A DNA stretch of 64,000 bases from Phlegmacium glaucopus. Lineage: Eukaryota > Basidiomycota > Agaricomycetes > Agaricales > Cortinariaceae. Each line of letters begins with the position of its first letter. Positions within the stretch are counted from its first letter, which is position 1. The notes beneath the pieces are model-generated. The model searched no databases and was not told the DNA's origin. It was given only the letters and a program-made list of their open reading frames with translations. Positions 47,687 through 59,000 of the stretch are shown here, in pieces. Location of the stretch: contig MU130017.1 of the NCBI GenBank assembly GCA_015039465.1, positions 62,001 to 126,000 on the forward strand, in the 5' to 3' direction. Position numbers and translations under genes: made by a program.

Positions 47687-48250
47687 GATTGAGAGGACAG
47701 AAAATGTGAACTTAGAGGAGGAATTCACTGGAATTCCACTGAGAAGATGACTGTAAGAGACTAAGAACTGAATTGGGGAGAACTACCTATCCTGGTACAA
47801 AGGAGCAGTATTTATACCCTAAGGATTAGGCTATGTAGAACAATAAAAGATAGAAGGTATGTGCTGTCAAAGAAAGAAATATGAAGAAATGACAGCTGCA
47901 AGAAGGAAAGAACAATGGGGGGGAAGGGAGAACAATAAAAAAATCTGTAAAGTGTCAAAGTGTGAGAGAAAAGAAGAAAAGGCAGTGTAGACAGTCCAAT
48001 AGCAAAAATATAGCAACTCCAATACCATGTGGTCATGTCAGAAATATGAAAGGTCCTGAGTCAACACTTGAAAGGCACAGCCTTGTTCCCAAGAAAGTAA
48101 CATATGCTCATGATCCCATGTCATGCAGCCTTGCTAACACTTGACATACTGTGAGAATAATCCTCTGCTGCTGATTCATCTGCAACTTCTGCTTAGTCAT
48201 GATCCTTCTGGACTTCCTAAAGTGTGATAAATATGGGAAGGATCCAGTGA
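47425..48250 (+). repeat. Repeat family unit, first direct copy
   Basis: Collinear with 49540-50640 in the same orientation (shared words: gtacaaaggagcagtattta, catgtggtcatgtc, tgagtcaacacttgaaag, ctgctgctgattcatctgca). Roughly one tenth of positions differ. It resembles an LTR or non-autonomous element, but ends were not defined. Confidence 0.65.
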
Positions 48251-49539
48251 TGTACCTGCAGTGAGGACAGACTGCAAGTAGTTACATAGTTCATGGGGTT
48301 GATGTAGTTCTCTTTGATAGGTGAAAGTGAGCTTTTATGAGGTGCAAAGGTTCATATTAAAGTGCAAGAGTAATGTGCAGAAAAAGCAAAGTCTGTGAGA
48401 TGATTTTTACAGAGTGCAAGAGCAACTTAGTACGATGTGCCAAAGGTGGGATCAAAACTGTGGTAATTTCATCCATTGCATTCATTTTTTACCCTACTTT
48501 CTATTGCTAATAAAATAGTAACTAGCAAATAGCTAAGTGCAGAAAGATGAAACAAAAATATAAAATGTGGGTTAATGTGGAGTCACTTTGGCCCAGTAGT
48601 TTGGTAATGAAAAATAGGAGATAAGAGCTAAATAAAGGAGACAAGATAAAAATAAAGGTGATGAGTAATAAAGTCACCTGAGTGACCTTCGTTGGAAGCT
48701 GATGAATAATAACTAAAAGGGAGTAAGTAATAAGTATGTTATAATGAATGAATGACTTACACCTCAGTGATATTCAAGCACTGAGGTGTCATGTAAACAA
48801 CAATGGAAAATTAAGTAAATGATATTATGTAATAGTAAGTAAGCAAACGAGTAATGAGTTCAACATCTGCAATGGTCTGCAATGAAATCCAATGAAATTC
48901 AAGGTATCTGCCAGCATCTGCAAGTATACTGCAAAGGTTGTGAAACTGCAAAAATAGTGCCTTTACATCCCTAGATGTCTCATGGGTCCCATCACCAGGT
49001 ACTGTGTGAATTTTGGCACTGGCAGTGGATGATAAGGTAAATGATAGATAGGTGAGGATAGAGGACTGAGTGAGATCCAGGAGCAAGGAAATGCAAGGTA
49101 GATGGCTGAAGGAAAAGTTTGTGGGTCCATAGTCACAACAATGATGACAAAGCCTTGTATATAATGGGAAATGTGGCTGTATCCATAGATGGGCTATTCT
49201 GGGAATGATAGGCATAAACAAGTTCAAATGCAAGCTGATGACAATGCAAATAGTAGATTGATTAAATTGTTGTATTGCTAACCAAGGGATGAAGGGATGG
49301 TAGATGTTCAGGATCATGTCAATAGTGTAGATGATGGAGAAAGTAGTAAAAGACATTGGAAAAGTAGTGATGATGAGGAATATAATTTTGAATGAATGAC
49401 TTATTGACCAGGAATGCAATTCAGGGTCAATTCTAAAATGGATAAATGAATTCCAAATGTGCTTTATTTTCATGATGGTATTTTTAAGGTTTTTACCCAT
49501 GCTACCAATCAATATTGGTGCACAATACAGGTAGGGACA

Positions 49540-50640
49540 CTACAGTGTGCCAAATGATACAATTCAAGGAATGGACACGGTGTGCCAAAGGATACAGATT
49601 CAAAGAACTGTAAGGGGACTTCCCTTTAGTCCTACCCTATGCCTCCCAGCCTACACATAGCACCACCATTGCTATAAATTGTTGTTTGTGTTGTTATAAA
49701 ACACCAACCAGAGAGCAGTGGACCAGTCTTTAGGCCAAAAGCCTCCCTGTTGTTCATTTAGGGAAGGTAAAACCTTGGCTTGTAACACACTTGAAAGGTG
49801 ACTGAGGTAGAGGGTAGAGGATGAGGATGAGGATGAGTAAGAGAGAGTCTTCAGTAAGACTATAGCAATTGACAGTAGGGGACTGAGACAGATAAAAGGC
49901 TGAAAAAGCGAACTTAAGGGAGGAATTCCACTGAGATGATGACTGTTGGGGACTAAGAAGTGAATTGAAGGGAACTAAGGGAACTACTGGAGCAGTGTAA
50001 CTGGACTCCTAGGTGTGGCTTGTAGATGCATCGAGCCGGTAGTGTTGCATGTAGTAACGGCAGGAGGTAGCGATGATGTATTAATACTCTATCTAGCTAC
50101 GATATAATCAATGTAGTCATGTGATCTATGTATCTAATACGAAATGCCAGATTACACTACTACACTACCCATCCTGGTACAAAAGAGCAGTATTTATACC
50201 CTAAGGATGAGGCTATGTAGAACAATAAAAAAAAAAGAAGTATGCCCTTGTCAAAGGAAGAAAGATGAAGAGATGACAGCTGCAAGAAGAAAAGAACAAT
50301 GGAAAAGAAGAAGGAACAATAAAAAAATCTCCCAAGTGTCAAAGTACAAGAGAAAAGAAGAAAAGGCAGTGTGCATAGTCCAATAGCAAAAATATATCAA
50401 CTCCATAGCCATGTGGTCATGTCAAAAATGTGAAAGGTCCTGAGTCAACACTTGAAAGGCACAGCCTTGTTCCCAAGAAAATACCACTTGCCCATGATCC
50501 CATGTTGACACACTGTGAGAATAATTCTCTGCTGCTGATTCATCTGCAACTCCTGCTTAGTCATGATCCTCCTGGACTTCCTAAAGTGTCATAAAGAGGG
50601 TGGGAAGGATCCAGGTACTGCGTGAATGTTGGTTCTGGCA
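49540..50640 (+). repeat. Repeat family unit, second direct copy
   Basis: Second diverged direct copy of the 47425-48250 unit, longer because of an insertion at about 49994-50158. It ends just before the right arm of the exact inverted repeat. Confidence 0.65.
49994..50158. mobile_element. MITE-like insertion
   Basis: About 165 bp present in this copy of the repeat unit but absent at the matching place in the other copy (about 47785). Ends form an imperfect inversion, AGTGTAACTGG against AGTGTAATCTGG, and ACTAC occurs on both sides, a possible target duplication. Confidence 0.5.
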
Positions 50641-50680
50641 GTGAATGATAAGATAAGAGGTAGATAATTGAGGATAGGGG

Positions 50681-51285
50681 ACTTTTTCTGCTATAGCCAT
50701 TAGTAAAAGACTCTATCTCAATCATCCTCCTAACCTTACTCTCTTCCCCCTCTTCTGTGTGTTAGAGTCACCAGTTATTCCTTCCATCAAATAAACACAG
50801 GGAGACTGTCTGACCTAAGGACTGGCCCACAGCTCTCTGGTTGTTGCAATTATCTGGAACTACCCTTCTAGTCTATTACCATTTATACCAGGAATCTGTA
50901 TCTTTCAACACACTGTGTCCATTCCTTCATTTGTACACTGTAGTGTTCCTATGTGGGCCATAGATGTACAACAGTTTGTTCCAAATAAAGCATTTCTACC
51001 CTCAAATTTCATTGGCCTAATATAATCTGGTGCTAACCCTTTCTCTGTGCACAGCTATCTCAGCACATGGGAATTTTACGGCCATGGGCTCACACTGGTG
51101 GATTTTGGCCAGTTTATCACCAATTTGTAACATGGACCAGGATTGACACAAGCTAGTTCCCAATAGTGTATATGGCTGCAGCTAGGGATTGTCAGGGGTA
51201 ACCCTGGGGTATCTCAATTCCAACCATTACCTGTACCCCAGAAACCCCTACCCACCAAACCCACAGGTTTATCCATCAAAACAAG
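50681..51285 (-). repeat. Right arm of 605-bp inverted repeat
   Basis: Reverse complement of 47082-47686; spacer between arms is 2994 bp. Confidence 0.9.
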
Positions 51286-52065
51286 CCCCAAAACACCCCA
51301 AACAACCCAGAAATGAGCAAGATATGTGCTAAATGATAGTTAATATTGTTTTGGTCATATCTCCTCCAATTCTTATCCATTCTGAATGATCTAGGGCTTT
51401 TTTGTAGGTGGCAGGTACAGGAATTTGTACCCATACCTGTACCCCACTGTACCCTACCTGCCAACCCACAGGGGTTGAAAAACCCATGACAATCCCTAGC
51501 TGCAGCTGCACACTAGTGGCTGTATATGGGCTGTGGCTTCATGTCAGGTCTGGCCTGCAGCAATTTTATACCTTGACTCAATATACTACCCTGTAGCATC
51601 TATGGCCAGGGGATGACCCAGGCTATTTGATCATGGCATATATATATGGCTGCTGCTGCTCATTGGTGGCCATATACAGCCTGTGGCTTCCATACCAGGT
51701 TTTTTCATGTGGCTCTTGGCTACCCCCAATATCCTGCAGTGGGCCTGCTGGCCTAGTTTTACTGTATACAATGTATTATGTATCTACTCTATATACACTG
51801 ATCCCACTGGCATCCCATGTTACACATAACAATGTAGCTTACATAGGTGATACATGTGTACAACAACAAATAGGTACCTACAACAACAAATGCATGCATA
51901 TAACAATGTGTACATGCACTTATCCCCTCCCCTCCCTTTTTTTAGGCTATGATGATGACAATGGGGTTTTTTTATTTAACTTAATATGTTATGAAGACAA
52001 CAACAATGACAACCTCCTCAACAGGGGGCTGATTTTTTATTTTGTATAGGCCCCAACAATGAGGC
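51286..52065. other. Repeat-derived sequence without genes
   Basis: Contains words seen inside the inverted repeat (gacaatccctagctgcagc at about 51489) in the context ggctgtatatgggctgtgg, so it is a diverged relative; also purine/pyrimidine microsatellites near 51890. No gene supported. Confidence 0.45.
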
Positions 52066-52344
52066 CTTACTGTGGTGGTGGGCAATCTCTATTACAGATT
52101 TGGCAGTGTTACGTCACGTCACATTGCCAAATGTGTGACAAGGTGTGAAACACTTGAAACATAGCTTGCTCACTGAGTTCTGCATCATCCTGGATGATTT
52201 TTTTTGTATGATAAATGTATTATAGCATCATAGGAATATATAGTGAATTAATTTTGATCATAAAAGTGGTAATTATGTGGTCTCTTGAGGTGGCTGTGCT
52301 TTCTTTGTCTGATGGACTGAAACTTCCAGGTAATATAACACTTC

Positions 52345-53500
52345 AATTATTCATTTCTGCAACATGTTTTGGTGATGTAAAATTCTCTACTATGTATTTT
52401 AAATATTTCTCAGCAGTTATTTTATTTTATTGCACACTCAGGACCTTACAAATGAGCAATTTCTACCCAGATACCTGCCAAAATGCCATTTTTGCAACTT
52501 CCAGCCAATGGAACACTTCAGAAACTGGTTTATGTAACTTGTCTTGGTGATGTGAAATGTTCTAATATGTATTTAAAATATTTCTCAGCAATTATTTTAT
52601 TTTATTTCACACCCAGACCCTTATAAATGATCAGTCTCCACCCAAATTCCTGCTAAAATGCAGTGTTGGCAACTTCTAGCCTATAGAACACATCTAAAAC
52701 TGGTTTCTGTAGCTCATATTACTGACACAAAATAGTATAATGTGCATTATTAACATCTCTCAGGAGTTAGAATTTTTATTTCACACTCAAGCCCTTAAAA
52801 ATAAGTGAACTACTGCCAATTCCAATCCAAATTTGAAACTTCCAGCCTATAGAACTGTTCATAAACTGGTCTTTGTAGCTCTTCCTGTGACCAAAAATTA
52901 TCTATGGTGTGTCAAAAATATTCCTCAAGAATTTCATTATTTTATTTCACACTTATAATCCTACAATTAAGCAAACCCCACCCAGATCCCTGCTAAATTG
53001 CAATTTTTGAGACATCCAGCCTGTAAAACTCTTCAGAAACTGGGTTCTGCAACTTATCATAGTGACAAAAAATTCTCTACCATATATTCTCACCATTTCT
53101 CAGGTGTTATATTTTTAAATTCTGCTCCCAACCCCCCACAACTGAGTGATCTTCAGCCAATTTCATCCAATGTGTGATGTTTGAGACTTCCAACCTATAG
53201 AACTCTTCATAAACTGGTTACCGTAACTAATATTGGTGATAATAAATGCTCTGAAATGTATCCTAAACATTTCTCAGGAGTTTAATCTTCTGATTTTACA
53301 TGTTGAGCTTGATAAAATAAGTGATATCAGCCAATGTCAGCCAAAATAATAGCTGAAGCTTCTAAGGAATAGAACTCTTCAACAACTCATTTATGAGACT
53401 TGTTTTGGTGAGAGAATATGCTATATTTTTGACTCTGAACATTTCTCAGGGATTAGAATTTTTAATTTCATGCTCCAAGTATGAGATATTGGGTGGTAAG
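52345..53500 (+). repeat. 173-bp tandem array, about 7 diverged units
   Basis: The anchor word aaactggttt and its variants occurs at about 52520, 52693, 52863, 53036, 53211 and 53383, spacing 170-175 bp. Each unit also holds ttctcag near the middle and ttccagcctatagaac near its end. Units differ strongly from each other, so the array is old. Confidence 0.85.
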
Positions 53501-53643
53501 ACCCCATATCTCATACTTGGAGCATGAAATTAAAAATTCTAATCCCTGAGAAATGTTCAGAGTCAAGAATATAGCATATTCTCTCACCAAAACAAATCTC
53601 ATAAATGAGTTGTTGAAGAGTTCTATTCCTTAGAAGCTTCAGC
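53352..53643. repeat. Near-perfect palindrome, 138-bp arms
   Basis: Arms 53352-53489 and 53506-53643 with a 16-bp loop; paired coordinates sum to 106995 at both ends (no indel) with only a few mismatches. The left arm is the last unit of the 173-bp array, the right arm an inverted copy of it. Confidence 0.92.
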
Positions 53644-53946
53644 CATCAATTTGGCTGGGGAAACATGCATCCAGGAATAACCACATACATTCATAAAATT
53701 TTATCTATTGTATCTGATTCACATCCTATTTATATGGATATACATCACTCAAACTCCCCTCTGGAAGTGTTGTACAGAGGAGGAGCTCAGTGTCTCACTT
53801 TCTGCAATGTGACATACATGTGACACGTGACAAGCCAGATGTCACAGGTGACAGGCATTGCCCACCACCACTTACTGGGGGTATTATATTTTTTTTAAAA
53901 TATTTTAGTATTAATGAAATCAATAACATTAGTTAATAAATAAGAT

Positions 53947-54985
53947 AGAGGTCACCAGGAACCAGCACCTTTACGTAAGCTGATTAGTAAGCGCAAACTC
54001 TTGGGTTTGGGGGAAAAAAAAAGTTTATAGGCAATATTTACAGCAATATTATCTACAATGTGCCCCCACCATATTTCTCATCAAAATCCCTCTTCAAGTC
54101 TGCAAGAATATCAGCTGTGTGACCGTGATATTTCCAATTTCCCCATGCAGACTCAGGACCTGAGTCACCTGACAGACCCTCATTGGCCGATCTGTTGATC
54201 AAAATACACGATAAGACAAATAGAAGATGATGAAAATATGTAATGATGCCAACCGTTTGATTTGGAGGTCAGGTATGTCATTGAGACATGCTTTTACATT
54301 ATCTTCCATCTCATTGATGTCGTTCTGACTCGTTCGTCTTTGGGCTAGTGTGGTAATGGAATTTTTCTGCTCCCCAATATTGCTTGATAAAATTCAATTC
54401 ACAGTGGTACTTTGGGTAGAAGTCACAAAGATGACTTTGAGATGTTATCAGCTCTTCCAGGTGACTCTGGTGAGACTTCTGGTTGATCAAATCAGGCTGT
54501 GTGAATAACACTCATTAACAGCAGCAGTCTGTCTTTCCCACCACACACTTAAAGCCATCACATTGCATGTTGAGCCCATGGTCTGGCCAGAGCCCTTGCT
54601 CACATATGATCTGTTCCATCCCCTTGAACCACCCCAGCATTGTCTTATAAATCCTGGGCTGTGTTGTCATGCCTCTGCTATGGTCACGTGTTGTGATTAC
54701 ATAAGCTGCAAAATATAGCCTCGCAATATGTTGACTTTTTTTAAAAACCTTTCTCTGAAACAATTGAGGCATTTGGTGATGTTTTGGATCAAAAAATTTC
54801 ATCCCCGAAAATCTTGGGCTATTCTTTGTTTTGAGAAAATTCTTTTCCATAGAGTTGTAGCTAAACTTATTCTGCACACTTCTATGGTGTTAAATTAGGG
54901 CTAAGGGTTTTGTTGTGCAAATAATTGAGGCCACCATTGAGCACAGTTTTTGATTATGTAAGGGTGCTGGTTCCTGGTGACCTCT
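53947..54985 (-). mobile_element. Second DDE-type transposon relic
   Basis: About 30-bp imperfect terminal inverted repeats (AGAGGTCACCAGGAACCAGC at 53947, its inverse ending at 54985, with two mismatches further in) bound a 1039-bp stretch. Inside, on the minus strand, lies a transposase fragment. A clean TA target duplication is not seen. Confidence 0.7.
54311..54877 (-). pseudogene. Transposase relic, DDE superfamily
   Basis: Two minus-strand open pieces: one with GWFKGMEQIICEQGLWPDHG, then CDGFKCVVGKTDCCC, the other with LCDFYPKYHCELNFIKQYWG. The latter is the same catalytic-domain motif as FLPKFHSELNPIE in the element at 9480-9950, with the expected Glu changed to Lys (FIKQYWG). The gene is truncated and probably inactive. 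Confidence 0.7.
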
Positions 54986-54991
54986 CTTAAC

Positions 54992-55048
54992 ATTAGTTGA
55001 AATAAATAATATTAGTTGAAATAAATAATATTAGTTGAAATAAATAAT
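54992..55048 (+). repeat. 19-bp tandem repeat, 3 units
   Basis: Three exact copies of ATTAGTTGAAATAAATAAT just right of the transposon relic; a related single copy lies left of it near 53930. Confidence 0.9.
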
Positions 55049-55560
55049 ATCCAAGAAAGTTGACCTTAGAATTTGATCAGATCTGGTGGGGGACAGAAAA
55101 GTACTGCTCCTACTCAGGGCAATTCAGCCACTCTCACTCAATGGTGGGATGACAATAATGCTGCCCAGCCATGTCCTCACATAGACTCTGTTCCTCATGG
55201 CTTGCTTTCCTCTCCCAATCTCATTGCAAGAACTGTACTCAACATATATCAAATGATTCATGTACTGTGGAGTTCTTCCTCTTCTGTGACATATTTTCTG
55301 CTTCTAGAAGTTTCTTCTTCAGATGATTCTTTGGGGACTTCAAATTGTCCTTTAGGTGGTATGGTGGGTTCTTCTCTTCCTTATAGTCTATAAATCCATT
55401 GATTTTGCTGATTGCATGATCTTCTTTGTGGATCTGTTAATGCCTGCATTACATGATCTTCTTGTTGACTCTGTTGGCTGATCAGTTCCACATTCCATGT
55501 AAGTTTTCTTGTTTTCTGGGGTATATTCCAGTACCTAAGTTTGTCTCTTTATTGACCCCC
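55049..55560. other. Retroelement-like sequence, no intact gene
   Basis: An open frame on the plus strand (55073..55393) lacks recognised motifs. The region lies directly beside the LTR and may be its internal part. Confidence 0.3.
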
Positions 55561-56067
55561 TGTTGTTGTTGCTCTATAGGTTAGAGTTTGTCTGCACTTA
55601 GAGAAGCAGACACAACAGTAGTATAGACCTTTTGTTACAATGACAATGGGCCTGCACTCATGTTTGGTGCTGAGTAAAGTAGACCAAAGAACTAAGGTTT
55701 ATAGCTAATCCAGTAACCAAGACCCTTTACTAAGACTGAGGATGAGTTTGTGAGCAAGCTAGTAGATTAGAACTGTAGTGGTACAATAGGTCTAAACTAA
55801 AGGACTATGGCTATGGGTATGGCTCTTTTTATAGGCAATGTATCATTTAGGAAAGGGTTAGGAATCAGAGGTAGATAGGACTAGTCATGAATAGTCCCAG
55901 GAGCTGGTAGAAGTCATGATAGAGGATAAAGGGGAAGGGGGTCAAATATAGTACAAATACAAGGTCAAAGGGGAACAATATGGTCAATGGAGGAATAAAA
56001 AAGGATGAAGGATGTAAAGTAAAGCAAATTGAGTAGGATTGAATGAGTATACCATCAATTCATAACA
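55561..56067 (-). mobile_element. LTR of a retrotransposon, inserted in the NLR 3' end
   Basis: Read on the minus strand it starts TGTTATGAATTG and ends CAACAACAACA (TG...CA), 507 bp. A TATAAAAAG box lies at 55825-55833, about 235 bp from the start, as expected for a U3 promoter. Its first bases coincide with the abrupt end of the TPR array of the adjoining gene and supply its stop codon. A target duplication was not found; the other boundary is tentative. Confidence 0.5.
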
Positions 56068-59000
56068 CACCAAGCACCTTCTTCCTCATGTCCATGACTT
56101 GAACCTCCAGCTGCTCTGCCTCATTCCATCTTCCTTGATTACGGTATGTACTTGCTAGATTTCCCATAGTAATGAGGGTGTCTGGATGTTCTGGACCAAG
56201 CACCTTCTTCTTCATGTCCATGACTTGAAGCTCCAGCTGCTCTGCCTCATTCCATCTTCCTTGATTACGGTATGTACTTGCTAGATTTCCCATAGTAATG
56301 AGGGTGTCTGGATGTTCTGGACCAAGCACCTTCTTCTTCATGTCCATGACTTGAAGCTCCAGCTGCTCTGCTTCATTCCATCTTCCTAGATTTTGGTATG
56401 TATATGCTAGATTTCCCATCATTAAGAGGGTATCTGGATGTTCTGGACCAAGCACCTTCTTTCTTATGTCTATGACTTGAAGCTGCAGCTGCTCTGCTTC
56501 ATTCCATCTGCCTAGATTATTGTATGTATTTGCTAGATTTCCCATAGTTAAGAGGGTATCTGGATGATCTGCACCAACCACCTTCTTCCTCATGTCCATG
56601 ACTTGAACCTCCAGCTGTTCTGCCTCATTCCATCTTCCTTGCCTATTGTAAGTGGATGCTAGATTCCCCATGGTTAAGAGGGTATCTGGATGTTCTGCAC
56701 CAAGCACCTTTTTCCTCATGTCTATGACTTGAACCTCCAGCTGCTCTGCTTCATTCCATCTGCCTAGCTTACGGTATGTATTTGCTATATTTCCCATACT
56801 TGTGAGGGTGTCTGGATGTTCTGGACCAAGCACCTTCTTCCTCATGTCCATGACTTGAAGCCCCAGCTGTTCTGCCTCATTCCATCTTCCCTGCCTACTG
56901 TAAGTGGATGCTAGATCTCCCATGCTTAAGAGGGTATCTGGATGTCCTGGACCAAGCACCTTCTTCTTCATGTCTGTGACTTGAACCTTCAGCTGCTCTG
57001 CCTCATTCCATCTGCCTAGATTATAGTATGTATTTGCTAGATTTCCCATAGCTAAGAGGGTATCTGGATGATCTGCACCAAGCACCTTCTTCCTCATGTC
57101 TATGACTTGAAGCTCCAGCTGTTCTGCCTCATTCCATCTGCCTTGCTTACTGTAAGTGGATGCTAGATCTCCCATGCTTAAGAGGGTATCTGGATGTTCT
57201 GGACCAAGCACCTTCTTCCTCATGTCTGTGACTTGAACCTTCAGCTGCTCTGCCTCATTCCATCTGCCTAGATTATAGTATGTATTTGCTAGATTTCCCA
57301 TAGTTAAGAGGGTATCTGGATGATCTGCACCAAGCACCTTCTTCCTCATGTCTATGACTTGAAGCTCCAGCTGTTCTGCCTCATTCCATCTTCCTTGCCT
57401 ACTGTAAGTCAATGCTAGATTTCCCATGGTTAAGAGGGTATCTGGATGTTCTGCACCAAGTACCTTCTTCCTCATGTCTATGACTTGAAGCTCCAGCTGC
57501 TCTGCTTCATTCCATCTTCCTAGATTTTGGTATGTATATGCTAGATTTCCCATAGTTATGAGGGTATCTGGATGATCTGCACCAAGCACCTTCTTCCTCA
57601 TGTCTATGACTTGAACCTCCAGCTGCTCTGCTTCATTCCATCTGCCTAGCTTACGGTATGTATTTGCTATATTTCCCATAGTAATGAGGGTGTCTGGATG
57701 TTCTGGACCAAGCACCTTCTTCTTCATGTCCATGACTTGAAGCTCAAGTTGTTCTGCCTCATTCCATCTTCCTTGCCTGCTGTAAGTGGATGCTAGATAT
57801 CCCATGCTTAAGAGGGTATCTGGATGTTCTGGACCAAGCACCTTTTTCCTCATGTCTATGACTTGAACCTCCAGCTGCTCTGAATTCTTCCAGTCTCCAT
57901 TCTCATTCATTACTAGTGATAAATTGGTCCATTTATCATCATAATATTCAATCAGTCCTAGTTCCTTTTCATATAGCCTATTTGCCTTGATATGTGGAAA
58001 AATCATCCTTCGCAATGCATAATCTTGACTTGTAAATCTCTGGGGAATTGCACAGGACAAAATTATGCTTCCCATCTCACATATTCTTTCCTGCTCAGAT
58101 TTAACCATTCTCTCACGACTCCAGCAGTGCACTAAAGGATGAACAGACCACATTTCAGATGTTTGTCCTCTTTTCATCAAGGAGAAAGAGAGAAGGACAC
58201 CAATCCCCTGTCCAAACATAAAGTCATCCCAGTGACTATCACTGTCCAAGGTAAGTAAAGTATGATCCAGCAAAGTGATTGCCTGGGGTAACCTTTTGGC
58301 TACTTCACTATCAACATGTTTCCTGGACTCCTCAGCAGCAGATCTGAATATTTCTGTAGAAATATTGGTATGATGATAGAAAGCACATATTTGAAGAATT
58401 AGGATTGCAGCCTGGGCTGCTTGTGCATTTCCTACAGTGGATTGTCCACCAGCTCTCTTTTTAATTTCTTTAAAAGATAAATCCCAAGTCCCATATACTG
58501 TTCGATTATAATGTGATGCTCCTCTGAATGCAACATCTGACATGAGAGTCTGACGATGTGCAGAGAAATGTCTCAGATATTTATGGATATCACAATTCCC
58601 AGCTTCAATATAAGCACCAGCATGATTAACAGCCAGAGGAATGCATCCAAGCTCAGTGACAATCTTTCTAGCAGCTTCTACATGCTCAGCTGGATCCAAA
58701 CAGCTAGCCTTGAGAAGTAGAGATATAGCATCTTTCTCCTCCATTTCACTGATATGAATACTGTTCTCAAATGATATGATCCTTCCCATGGACCTGTTTC
58801 TGCTAGTAATGAGGATATTACCTCTGTTACCTGAGGGAAAGAACTTGGCTACATCCTCAGGAGGAGGATCATCAGCATTATCAAACACCATCAACCATTC
58901 CTCTTGAATGTTAGATATCCACTGGAGGACAGACTCAACTGAGCCATCCATACCAGAAGCTTGGGCAGCAGCAGGAATACTAGATATCCCCTTGAGAGAC

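Larger units (their letters stand above)
52072..53871. mobile_element. 1.8-kb terminal-inverted-repeat element
   Basis: The 15-bp word GTGGTGGTGGGCAAT at 52072-52086 recurs inverted at 53857-53871, and both ends are followed inside by gtgacacgtgac-type words. The inside is filled by a 173-bp tandem array and a palindrome, with no transposase frame. It is probably a non-autonomous DNA element; superfamily unknown. Confidence 0.5.

Noticed and set aside
48811..49512. 233-codon open frame on the minus strand within the repeat island
   Set aside because: It overlaps diverged repeat copies, has the composition expected for AT-rich non-coding sequence (Ile/Leu/His-rich) and shows no motif; related copies do not keep the frame.
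52345..53500. Regularly spaced repeats considered as a CRISPR array
   Set aside because: The host is a eukaryote, and whole 173-bp units, not short repeats with unique spacers, are repeated.
56068..57875. 126-bp repeats considered as a non-coding satellite
   Set aside because: They keep an open frame across 14 units and encode canonical TPR helices continuous with an NB-ARC domain.
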